A stretch of 5,572 nt of DNA, taken from a bacterium (GTDB taxonomy: Bacteria; Bacillota_I; Bacilli_A; RFN20; UBA1709). The DNA lies in contig JAAZGG010000027.1 of the NCBI GenBank assembly GCA_012511355.1, positions 1 through 5,572 of the forward strand, read 5' to 3'. The notes beneath the pieces are model-generated. The model saw only the letters and a program-made list of their open reading frames with translations, searched no databases and was not told the origin of the DNA. Shown one piece after another: positions 1 through 5,176 of this stretch; position 1 is the first letter of the stretch; each line of letters starts with the position of its first letter. The translations under genes were made by a program, and so were the position numbers.

Positions 1-105
1 ACTGAGGTGTATATCAATCCCGTACCAGCCGATGCCGATCAAATGACGATAGAAAAAGGAGTGAACTTCCCAACCCTGCAACGGGTGATTGAAAAAGTAA
101 GTTAA
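1..105 (+). CDS. C-terminal end of an IS3-family transposase (orfB), 5' part outside the window
   Basis: Frame 1 is open from the first base to a TAA at 103-105 and encodes 34 residues, with the segment VYINPVPADA and then VNFPTLQRVIEKVS before the stop. I recognise this tail (INP, a variable linker, then VNFPTL at the extreme C-terminus) from memory as that of one IS3-family orfB (rve/DDE integrase) transposase subgroup; no search was run. The catalytic DDE residues would lie upstream, outside the window. In support, a probable IS right end follows the stop within about 40 bases, which is normal IS3 architecture. The stop codon looks like the natural end of the gene. Whether the element is intact cannot be judged. 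The alternative is an unrelated cellular gene with a similar tail. Confidence 0.55.
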   Translation, partial: TEVYINPVPADADQMTIEKGVNFPTLQRVIEKVS

Positions 106-115
106 TTATGAGAGA

Positions 116-143
116 AGTGGCTCAAATGAGGTTGACATGTTCC
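116..143 (+). repeat. Probable right terminal inverted repeat of the left IS3-type element
   Basis: About 10 bases after the transposase stop, the sequence contains TGGC, 9 bases, then GAGGTTGACATGTTCC. At the other end of the window, 5360-5384 read on the same strand aligns to it with no gap: TGGC, the A at 129/5373, GTTGA and AT match at a constant offset of 5244, about 14 of 25 positions. That second copy lies just outside a minus-strand orfA remnant, so both are read outward, as IRR and IRL of related elements would be. The exact boundary and any target duplication cannot be fixed. Confidence 0.4.
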
Positions 144-271
144 GATTCAATTTAGACTGCATCTGATACGAGATATTGGTCACCCATCGGGCAGACGGAA
201 TTTACAAATGAAAGGCGCATATTTATTCTAGAACATAAGGCGGTTCTCATTACCTCCTTAGCAATTCCTTC

Positions 272-2044
272 CTATACATTACTTAAACATGCTATCCCAT
301 AATGCTTATATAGTTCATTAAGTACAGTTCTATGATTGTTTTTTAATTCTTTTAAAGTCCACTTGTCATTATTTAGGACACGCAAAGAATTTGGGCAGGT
401 ATTTATTCTCTGTTTAAAATAACTTTTTTTCTTTTTAGCAAAATCCAAATTGCCTTGTGACGTATTTTTAATTGTCGTAATCAAAACTAAATTACCAAGA
501 CGATGAGTCCACTCTTGTCTTTCGTTGTCAGTAAAGTCCTTACGCCATTGACTTTGTGAGTTAGGATTCTGAGGCAGAATATGCTCCACTGATAAACGCT
601 GAAAAGACATACGATGTAAGTGATCCATATATAAATAATCAAGCTTAAGCAATAAATAGCGAGTAAAACGACGACCGTAAACAGCCGATTCAACTGCTCT
701 GCTAAATCCTTCCTCATCAATTATAAAAGGACTCTTGTTATCCAAAAGCTCATCTGCGCTATTAGCTGCCTCTATTGCACGAGTAATGCTATTCATTCGT
801 TCAATGCGTGCCGTAGGCGAATACTGTGCAATCCAATCAGATGACAACTGATTATCTAACTTGGTTAAAAACTCAAGAATACGACTATACTTGAATCGTT
901 CAAAATAGCGCATCAAAGGTGGTAGCCAGTCAGTTGATGGCAAACCAGTTAACATAACCTTTATGAGGTTATCAAACTGAAAATTATTACCAACCTCATC
1001 GTAATTACTACCACTAAGTAACTGATTATAAATATCCAAGTAACGTTCAACTAAGACAAAAGTGGCTTTACCTTTTTCTAATAAGGGTAACTTTTGCTGA
1101 CTAGCAGATTTATCTTTAATTAAGTAGATCTTTTGTTCAAATTCATCGAGCAAATTTAATCGAGCTTTATCTTTAAGCAAAATTGTACGTATGTGGCTTA
1201 AGAAACGGTCAAAATCATCTCCTAAGTCGCCTTCTGCTTTCTCCCACATTTTTGCATAATGTTCTTTCTCGGCTGAGTTAGTAAGCACTCCAAGATTAGT
1301 CGCTTTCAGAATGTCACTATTACGCAGTGGCATTCCTCTATCGTTAAGAATAGTAAACAAACGGAAAGCATCATCTAGGTTTTCTGTAGCGACATAGATC
1401 ATCAAAACTTTTTGTCGAATAAAGGCATAGAATTCCTGCAAGTCGAAGTCAGTCTCAGGGGCACTAGTAAGTTGTTTTTGTAAAAATTGTCGAATTTCAA
1501 GAACACCATTTGCCATATTTCGTGTAGACGGATCAGTGCTTTTGTTTTTTAATGACTCCAAATCACTTTCTTTGTCTGTTCCACCAGCAACTTTTATGTA
1601 TTTGTCAACAAAATCCTGAACTTCAGGCCTAACCGCAAATGCTAAACGAATCCGTTCCGGTATGGCATCATATTTGTCACCTTTTTGGTATATAGAATGT
1701 TGGCATGATTCTTTTAACTCATCATTATCTGATAAGTCGCGAATACAAGCGAAGAGCAAAAATAGAGTCGTAATTCGCTGTTGTCCATCTAACAAATCAT
1801 TTTCGTCAAAATCCTGTCTGTTATTTCTATCTGCTCGTTTAATTTGATAAACAAAAGATCCTAAAAAGTAATCTTGCTTCGGTTTTTCTTCTAAAGCGAA
1901 TGTCAAGTCATCCAGCAAGTCGTCAATCTGATCATTGCCCCAAACATAGGGACGTTGATACTCAGGGACTCTAAACCATAGATTCGAAAAAATATCTTTA
2001 ACTAGAATTTTTTCACTTTTGATTTTATGCTTATCACTCGACAT
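272..2044 (-). CDS. DUF262/DUF1524 (GmrSD-type) protein, candidate type IV restriction endonuclease
   Basis: The 590-residue single chain joins two recognisable domains. The N-terminal DUF262 (GmrS-like, ParB/Srx fold) carries YQRPYVW at 29-35, the diagnostic DGQQR at 86-90 and ILNDRGMPLRNSDILK at 232-247. The C-terminal DUF1524 (GmrD-like, HNH/beta-beta-alpha-metal) carries VEHILPQ at 486-492, LGNLVLI at 516-522 and an N-x-x-x-x-N-x-x-F-x-x-KK pattern at 527-539. In characterised relatives (GmrSD, Eco94GmrSD, BrxU, SspE) DUF262 binds and hydrolyses NTP or senses DNA modification, and DUF1524 cuts or nicks DNA. All key motifs are present, so the gene looks functional. The ATG at 2042-2044 follows AGAAGGA (2056-2062) with an 11-base gap; an ATG a few codons upstream meets a stop at once. 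It appears monocistronic, with its own promoter, and sits beside an IS remnant. The substrate (glucosylated, phosphorothioated or other DNA) is not visible. Domain call is strong, role inferred. Confidence 0.93.
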   Translation of the reverse strand: MSSDKHKIKSEKILVKDIFSNLWFRVPEYQRPYVWGNDQIDDLLDDLTFALEEKPKQDYFLGSFVYQIKRADRNNRQDFDENDLLDGQQRITTLFLLFACIRDLSDNDELKESCQHSIYQKGDKYDAIPERIRLAFAVRPEVQDFVDKYIKVAGGTDKESDLESLKNKSTDPSTRNMANGVLEIRQFLQKQLTSAPETDFDLQEFYAFIRQKVLMIYVATENLDDAFRLFTILNDRGMPLRNSDILKATNLGVLTNSAEKEHYAKMWEKAEGDLGDDFDRFLSHIRTILLKDKARLNLLDEFEQKIYLIKDKSASQQKLPLLEKGKATFVLVERYLDIYNQLLSGSNYDEVGNNFQFDNLIKVMLTGLPSTDWLPPLMRYFERFKYSRILEFLTKLDNQLSSDWIAQYSPTARIERMNSITRAIEAANSADELLDNKSPFIIDEEGFSRAVESAVYGRRFTRYLLLKLDYLYMDHLHRMSFQRLSVEHILPQNPNSQSQWRKDFTDNERQEWTHRLGNLVLITTIKNTSQGNLDFAKKKKSYFKQRINTCPNSLRVLNNDKWTLKELKNNHRTVLNELYKHYGIACLSNV

Positions 2045-2083
2045 TTTTACATATATCCTTCTAAGGTTGAGGTTTGTTATTTA

Positions 2084-2112
2084 ATCTTAAAACAAGACGG
2101 GACGGCTGCCAA
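2084..2112 (-). promoter_or_regulatory. Probable sigma70 promoter of the GmrSD-like gene
   Basis: On the minus strand TTGGCA (2107-2112, five of six to consensus) is followed after exactly 17 bases by TAAGAT (2084-2089, four of six). Transcription would start near 2077, giving a leader of about 33 bases that contains the AGAAGGA ribosome site. The -35 box lies inside the hairpin at 2103-2124. Inferred from sequence match only. Confidence 0.4.
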
Positions 2113-2124
2113 ATCAGACAGCCG
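2103..2124 (-). terminator. Hairpin overlapping a stop codon, terminator-like
   Basis: CGGCTG (2103-2108) pairs with CAGCCG (2119-2124). Read as minus-strand RNA, two further pairs (one a G-U wobble) extend the stem to 8 bp with a 6-base loop. On the + strand that wobble becomes an A-C mismatch, so the structure favours minus-strand transcripts. The TGA (2114-2116) ending the short coding-like tail lies in the loop. Only a weak, interrupted T-rich run follows (CTTGTTTT), so termination may be inefficient. Confidence 0.35.
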
Positions 2125-2212
2125 CTAGTTCCTTCTTATCGACTTTGATGTAGATTTTGATGTAGATTTTGATGACTAGCAAATCTTGTAGAAGGACTTT
2201 TTGGGAGTCAAT
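2114..2212 (-). pseudogene. Possible 3' remnant of an unidentified gene (32 codons)
   Basis: A minus-strand frame opens just after a TGA (2213-2215) and runs 32 codons to the TGA at 2114-2116. There is no start codon with a ribosome site. The end reads like a normal protein tail (IKVDKKELAAV) and the stop falls in a terminator-like hairpin, which is the reason to suspect a gene remnant. The 12-bp tandem repeat inside it gives the duplicated tetrapeptide IKIY-IKIY in frame. The parent gene is not recognised, and this may be chance. Confidence 0.22.
2144..2174 (+). repeat. 12-bp direct tandem repeat, about 2.6 copies
   Basis: The unit TTTGATGTAGAT occurs at 2144-2155 and 2156-2167, followed by a partial TTTGATG at 2168-2174. 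The copies are identical, consistent with recent slippage. The unit is a multiple of three, so it preserves the minus-strand frame described at 2114-2212. Confidence 0.8.
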
Positions 2213-2302
2213 TCAGTATGAGGTGAAAGTAATGGACATGTTAAAGTGTTACATAGTCGACATCTCAGTGCCAAATTATAGCTCCCTCTTTTTATCTATA
2301 CC

Positions 2303-2369
2303 TTAGTTATTTTTGATTTTAAGATATTTAGCCAACTGGATATACTCACTTTAGTTGAGAAATAACTAA
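2303..2369. repeat. Perfect 10-bp inverted repeat (outer pair A)
   Basis: TTAGTTATTT at 2303-2312 is the exact reverse complement of AAATAACTAA at 2360-2369, with 47 bases between. The spacer contains the left arm of the next inverted repeat, so the two stems overlap in pseudoknot fashion rather than nesting. The AT-rich context raises the chance of coincidence. Function unknown. Confidence 0.5.
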
Positions 2370-2429
2370 TTTACCTCCAAACAAGAGGTTAAAGGTATTT
2401 ACACAAAAAAATTAAAAAACTCAACTAAA
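2350..2429. repeat. Perfect 10-bp inverted repeat (pair B) with an internal small hairpin
   Basis: TTTAGTTGAG (2350-2359) and CTCAACTAAA (2420-2429) are exact reverse complements. Between them, ACCTC and GAGGT flank CAAACAA as a 5-bp stem. The left arm directly abuts the right arm of pair A. The minus-strand transcript of the 158-aa gene would run into this region, so a 3' UTR fold is one possibility and a decayed mobile-element end is another. Neither is shown. Confidence 0.5.
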
Positions 2430-2462
2430 TTCACTTGGGGCATTTTTACATTGCCGTTAACG

Positions 2463-2939
2463 TTATTCTAGTTTTTGAAGGCCGACGCTTCTATTTACTT
2501 CACCGGTATCCCACAAAATCACCATATCTTTTACACCGCCTTTGTCGCCAATGCAGTTGATTTGATATTTACCTAGTGTTTCAGATTCTATTTCAAGTAC
2601 AAAACCAATTACGTAATCTAAATCATAATAGTCATCATACTGATCGATTTTGACAGCTGAACCGTCGGGGATATCGTAGTAGGTGACTCCCTGCTCATCG
2701 ATTGAGGAATATGCACTATCATCAACCGTAACAAAGCTGGTACTAAATACCTTTATTGTTTTAACAGGAGCACCACTATGATTGACTAAAAAAAGATCGC
2801 TACCTCTACCTTCTTCTGCCGATTGACGTACAGTCCTAAAAATTGGTTTACGATGATCAGGTTTGCGAGGAGGAAATTTAATTAACTCGTGCAAAGGAAT
2901 CCAATCAAAGCCTCCATGTATCACTTTTGCTTTTTTCAT
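2463..2939 (-). CDS. Hypothetical protein, 158 aa, probably beta-rich and soluble
   Basis: I do not recognise this protein. The start ATG is at 2937-2939 with only a weak AAAGTG-like ribosome site; the stop is TAA. There is no signal peptide and no hydrophobic segment long enough for a membrane helix, so it is probably cytoplasmic. The N-terminal 40 residues are basic and proline-containing (FPPRKP around 22-27). Residues about 47-118 alternate hydrophobic and polar residues, as in beta strands (DLFLVNHSG, then YYDIPDGSAVKIDQ), and an acidic-aromatic run DQYDDYYDLDY sits at 99-109. LGKYQINCIGDKGG follows at 122-135. The NHSG-turn then IPDG pattern resembles an Ig-like sandwich, but that is a guess. 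The gene is divergent from the esterase operon and separated from the restriction gene by 418 bases. Ordinary codon use and an intact frame support a real gene. Confidence 0.7.
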   Translation of the reverse strand: MKKAKVIHGGFDWIPLHELIKFPPRKPDHRKPIFRTVRQSAEEGRGSDLFLVNHSGAPVKTIKVFSTSFVTVDDSAYSSIDEQGVTYYDIPDGSAVKIDQYDDYYDLDYVIGFVLEIESETLGKYQINCIGDKGGVKDMVILWDTGEVNRSVGLQKLE

Positions 2940-3046
2940 ACACTTTACTTTTTATCAATAGTTAATTGTTATTAAGCTATGCTTAGCTCAAAGTTAGCCG
3001 TTTTGAATGAGATTAATAATATTTATGGACATGCCCCATCATTGAA

Positions 3047-3075
3047 TTGACTATGTTTTTAGAGCCAATTAGTAT
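3047..3075 (+). promoter_or_regulatory. Candidate sigma70 promoter for the esterase gene pair
   Basis: TTGACT (3047-3052, five of six) is followed after 17 bases by TAGTAT (3070-3075, four of six). The implied leader is about 130 bases, which is long, so a nearer promoter may exist. The AT-rich leader contains the palindrome TTAATATTAA (3153-3162) flanked by GCAT and ATGC, which could be an operator. Confidence 0.3.
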
Positions 3076-3210
3076 CAATATCAATTACCTATTCTAGCCT
3101 TTTCTTGATTAATCCACCTTCTTTAAACACAAACTAAATTAATAAGTGCATGTTAATATTAATGCTATTCCTGCAACACTTCAAACCAAAACTAATTTAA
3201 GGAACCCACA

Positions 3211-3798
3211 ATGACCACAGCTTTCTTCGATAGAATCATTTACATCCACGGCTTTGGCAGTTCTTCTAATGGCAATAAAGTTAGTTTCTTGAAAGAAATT
3301 GCTAAAGAGCTTGAGCTAGATTTGATTGCGGTTGACTATGATTCAAGCGCGAGCTATGAGGATTGTGTCGCAAAAATCAAAGCGCAAATCCCTACTGATG
3401 GTAATTCGATGTTTATTGGCACAAGTCTAGGCGCTTTCTATGCCATCACCCTTGCTAATATGACAGAGAACCCTTGCATTGTTCTTAACCCAAGCCTAGA
3501 CCCCTATCATTCGCTTAGAAAATACTTGGATAAACTGGTTAATGGTCTTTTTTCAAATATCAGTGCAATTGAGAGCTATCAAGGTAAATCATTTCCTAAA
3601 CCGCAGTACGGCTGCAGAGCAATGTTTGAAACCGGCGATGATGTGCTAGACCATAGTGCGGCTATAGAACACCTCAAAGAGCATGCCGCTATCAATATTA
3701 TTGAGGGTGGTAGTCACCGTTTTGAGAGCTATGATTTGTTGAAAAAAGAAATTATTGATCTAAATAACCGAGGCGTATTTGACTACGATGGGGATTAA
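3211..3798 (+). CDS. YqiA/YcfP-family (UPF0227) alpha/beta-fold esterase
   Basis: This 195-residue alpha/beta hydrolase has the compact length typical of UPF0227 proteins. The N-terminal strand runs into IYIHGFGSS (10-18), the oxyanion-hole HGF loop. The nucleophile elbow is GTSLG with Ser72, matching GxSxG. LNPSLDPY at 92-99 is characteristic of the family. The acid is probably Asp143 or Asp144 in ETGDDVLDH, and the base is His169 in GGSHRFE. Family members such as E. coli YqiA hydrolyse short acyl esters and CoA thioesters in vitro; the natural substrate is unclear. No signal peptide or membrane segment is present, so it is cytoplasmic. The start is supported by AAGGA at 3199-3203, 7 bases before the ATG. 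The WDPIG protein begins 17 bases after the stop, so the two are probably co-transcribed. All catalytic motifs are intact. Confidence 0.88.
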   Translation: MTTAFFDRIIYIHGFGSSSNGNKVSFLKEIAKELELDLIAVDYDSSASYEDCVAKIKAQIPTDGNSMFIGTSLGAFYAITLANMTENPCIVLNPSLDPYHSLRKYLDKLVNGLFSNISAIESYQGKSFPKPQYGCRAMFETGDDVLDHSAAIEHLKEHAAINIIEGGSHRFESYDLLKKEIIDLNNRGVFDYDGD

Positions 3799-3815
3799 AA
3801 ACTTTTGGAAATAAT

Positions 3816-4217
3816 ATGACTAAAAAAGATAAAAAAGTCGATGAAAAAGATACTAGCGACGTAAAAGCTAAAAAGGCCAAGAAAACCAAAACATCCCAGC
3901 CTAAAAGAACTAGAAAAGAACTCAAAGCACTCTACACCCGTATCGATGAGATTTTATTCTACCAATGGGACCCGATTGGATTTGCCAACTCATCAGGCCC
4001 GAGAGATGAGTATTCAATGTATGTAAATACCATTTTCAACATGATGATAAAAGGCGCATCGGCTAAAAAACTGGCAAAACACTTGACCATGATTTCTACC
4101 GAATGGATAGGACGACCTGAAAACAAAGAACGTGACAAGGAAGTAGCAACCTTGATCCACGCCGTTGTTAATGACCTATTTTACTATCCAAAAATTGAAG
4201 TCGTCGTACTTGATTAG
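3816..4217 (+). CDS. Lysine-rich-tailed small protein with WDPIG/DEY motif (DUF1871-like?)
   Basis: The protein has 133 residues. The first 37 are strongly basic and low in complexity (repeated KK, KAKKAKKTK), probably a disordered tail that could bind nucleic acid or membranes. A compact helical domain follows: RIDEILFYQWDPIGF (42-56), then GPRDEY (61-66) and amphipathic helices to about residue 122. The WDPIG plus DEY pattern resembles small DUF1871-type proteins and some immunity-like proteins. I make that link from memory and it needs a profile search. It has no catalytic signature. The ribosome site is weak (TGGAA at 3806-3810, 5 bases before the ATG), which with the 17-base spacing suggests coupling to the esterase gene. 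It ends at a TAG inside a hairpin shared with the convergent neighbour. Confidence 0.78.
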   Translation: MTKKDKKVDEKDTSDVKAKKAKKTKTSQPKRTRKELKALYTRIDEILFYQWDPIGFANSSGPRDEYSMYVNTIFNMMIKGASAKKLAKHLTMISTEWIGRPENKERDKEVATLIHAVVNDLFYYPKIEVVVLD

Positions 4218-4230
4218 TAAGCTACTAATC
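4212..4230. terminator. 8-bp hairpin holding the stop codons of two convergent genes
   Basis: GATTAGTA (4212-4219) pairs perfectly with TACTAATC (4223-4230) across a 3-base AGC loop. The + strand TAG (4215-4217) lies in the left arm and the minus-strand TAG (4225-4227) in the right arm. No U-tract follows on either strand, so it is not a canonical intrinsic terminator. It may still act as a bidirectional terminator or a 3' end stabiliser. Confidence 0.45.
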
Positions 4231-4659
4231 CTCATAATAATCAACCTCATCAGGCCTGCGTTTAAGCCTTAGAGCGACTTCTAGTGGAATCAGACAAAGC
4301 TGAACATCCGGAGACCTCATCGTGCCATCCGGATGCTCCATATAATTTTGAAGCTGCATATACTTTTCATCGTTGACATCGTAGCTAATATCTAGATAAA
4401 TGCAGCCATAATAACTAGACAAACTCCACCCATGGCGCCAGTTAGCATGTCCGCACTCATGCCATGTGAAGCCATTGTCATCTAACCATTTAATCACTTC
4501 TTGACGGGGCCGAAACTCTTCCCAACTCCAACCAAGGTACTTATCGTCCATAAAGACGGATGGATTTAATGGCTCTTGATATGGGCCGAAGGTAATATAC
4601 AAAATACCTCGCCCTTCTTTGCGAGCAATTTCGTCGACATGATAGATGAGTTGGGGCAT
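4225..4659 (-). CDS. Hypothetical protein, 144 aa, aromatic-rich and soluble
   Basis: The start ATG at 4657-4659 has a good ribosome site, AAGGA at 4666-4670 with a 6-base gap. The protein is rich in Trp, Tyr and acidic residues, without signal peptide or membrane helix. Residues 51-68 read PRQEVIKWLDDNGFTWHE, a helix-turn-strand-like segment. This is followed by ECGHANWRHGWSLSSYYG (68-85), with three His and one Cys close together, and YLDISYDVNDEKY (88-100). The C-terminus is PLEVALRLKRRPDEVDYYED. I recall uncharacterised proteobacterial proteins with the same layout (RQEVIxWLDENGFTW, GxIYxDxxxD, then an MEDENGNMR-like turn) but no named family or function. The His/Cys cluster might bind metal, but no known metal motif fits. 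The gene is convergent with the WDPIG protein and has its own promoter. Confidence 0.75.
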   Translation of the reverse strand: MPQLIYHVDEIARKEGRGILYITFGPYQEPLNPSVFMDDKYLGWSWEEFRPRQEVIKWLDDNGFTWHECGHANWRHGWSLSSYYGCIYLDISYDVNDEKYMQLQNYMEHPDGTMRSPDVQLCLIPLEVALRLKRRPDEVDYYED

Positions 4660-4701
4660 TGAAAATCCTTGAGATTGTTGAACTTTTTATACTTCAAGTA
4701 A

Positions 4702-4731
4702 ATATTAACTAGCCTGATTGAACGCTGTCAA
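4702..4731 (-). promoter_or_regulatory. Probable sigma70 promoter of the 144-aa gene
   Basis: On the minus strand a perfect TTGACA (4726-4731) lies 18 bases upstream of TAATAT (4702-4707). A start near 4695 gives a leader of about 36 bases with the AAGGA site at 4666-4670. Confidence 0.5.
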
Positions 4732-4752
4732 CGGCAATTCAAGATAAGCGCC

Positions 4753-4758
4753 TATAAT
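4753..4758 (+). promoter_or_regulatory. -10 box of a candidate promoter for the DUF1902 gene
   Basis: A perfect TATAAT sits 84 bases before the start of the 85-aa gene. No good -35 is found at 16-18 bases (the sequence there is near CAACGG) and there is no TGn extension, so it may need an activator or be a chance match. The implied leader of about 78 bases contains the hairpins at 4779-4796. Confidence 0.35.
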
Positions 4759-4778
4759 TTAAGAGAGATATGCTACCT

Positions 4779-4796
4779 CCTTGTAAAAGGTACAAG
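4779..4796 (+). promoter_or_regulatory. Two mutually exclusive small hairpins in the DUF1902 leader
   Basis: CCTT-GTAA-AAGG (4779-4790) forms a short stem with a GNRA-type loop. CTTGTA-AAAGG-TACAAG (4780-4796) forms a competing 6-bp stem. An ACCTCC run (4775-4780), complementary to Shine-Dalgarno sequence, precedes them and could pair with the GAGG of the ribosome site at 4833-4837. A regulatory role is speculative. Confidence 0.25.
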
Positions 4797-4842
4797 CTAT
4801 CACTCAATAAAGACCTTTTAAGCAAATAAACTAGAGGCTGAG

Positions 4843-5100
4843 ATGTTCTATAAAATTGGTGTCCCTGGCTGGAAGTTCGCTGCTAAATTAGGGATTAAAT
4901 TACGTGTAGAAGTAGAAATTGCACACGATGCTGAAGCAGACGTTTTTATTGCTCTAAGCCCAAATTTACGCGGTTTGGTTGTTGAAGCTGAAACATTCGA
5001 AGATCTCCTGAGCGAAGTAAAAAACTGCTCCGATGCCCTACTCCGTGAATACTTAGGGCATCGCGTAACATTTCAAGCAAGTATACGAGTGATTCAATAA
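4843..5100 (+). CDS. DUF1902/HicB-like antitoxin-type protein, orphan
   Basis: The 85-residue protein matches the DUF1902/HicB-like half-RNase-H fold pattern: a strand at 20-27 (LRVEVEIA), HDAEADVFIALSPNLRGLVVEAETFEDLLSEV at 28-59 with the typical acidic turn, V-x-ALS strand and GL-VEAET-EDLL helix, and an ending LLREYLGH at 66-73. The N-terminal segment MFYKIGVPGWKFAAKLG resembles an extension I recall in gammaproteobacterial members. HicB proteins neutralise the HicA RNA-binding toxin, and larger ones carry a C-terminal DNA-binding domain, absent here. The start has AGAGG (4833-4837) 5 bases before the ATG. No HicA-like frame (short, with a GSHH-type motif) is visible on either side; downstream DNA is IS debris. 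It is either an orphan antitoxin that has lost its partner or a DUF1902 protein acting alone. Family call is fairly sure, function inferred. Confidence 0.78.
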   Translation: MFYKIGVPGWKFAAKLGIKLRVEVEIAHDAEADVFIALSPNLRGLVVEAETFEDLLSEVKNCSDALLREYLGHRVTFQASIRVIQ

Positions 5101-5176
5101 GCTATCGTCAGCGTCGATTAGTACTGTATGAATGTAAACATCTGTGGGGGGTGTTTGTACGATGGAGCGGTCATGG

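Larger units (their letters stand above)
2045..2462. other. 418-base gene-free stretch between two minus-strand genes
   Basis: No complete gene was found here. From the restriction gene outward it holds a ribosome site and promoter, a GC-rich hairpin, a coding-like minus-strand tail with a 12-bp tandem repeat, and then very AT-rich DNA with two overlapping 10-bp inverted repeats. The palindrome CGTTAACG (2455-2462) lies directly beyond the stop of the 158-aa gene. No convincing U-tract terminator for that gene was found, although T-rich runs occur on the minus strand around 2403-2420. The mix suggests decayed DNA from an earlier insertion. Confidence 0.5.

Noticed and set aside
230..247. AGAAC/GTTCT hairpin downstream of the nuclease gene
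   Set aside because: Only 5 bp with an 8-base loop and no T-tract, so it cannot be supported as a terminator.
152..250. 32-codon minus-strand frame (ATG at 248-250) preceded by a strong AAGGAGG
   Set aside because: The ribosome site is only 2 bases from the ATG, the frame is very short and no family is recognised. The opposite strand is also open across 161-303, so coding status cannot be decided; it may be part of a dispersed repeat.
487..720. 77-codon minus-strand open frame inside the nuclease gene
   Set aside because: It lies wholly inside the DUF262/DUF1524 gene, whose conserved motifs prove the other frame is the coding one.
1662..1847. 61-codon + strand open frame opposite the nuclease gene
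   Set aside because: Antisense shadow of the conserved DUF262 region around DGQQR, with no independent sign of coding.
2144..2174. Tandem repeat considered as the start of a CRISPR or iteron array
   Set aside because: Only 2.6 directly adjoining 12-bp copies with no spacers, no Rep gene and no cas gene.
2973..2985. TAAGC-TAT-GCTTA palindrome upstream of the 158-aa gene
   Set aside because: Short and AT-rich; it could be an operator, but no regulator or promoter alignment supports it.
5101..5176. Search for a hicA toxin gene after the DUF1902 gene
   Set aside because: No frame with a start, ribosome site or HicA-like motif; the stretch looks like transposase debris.
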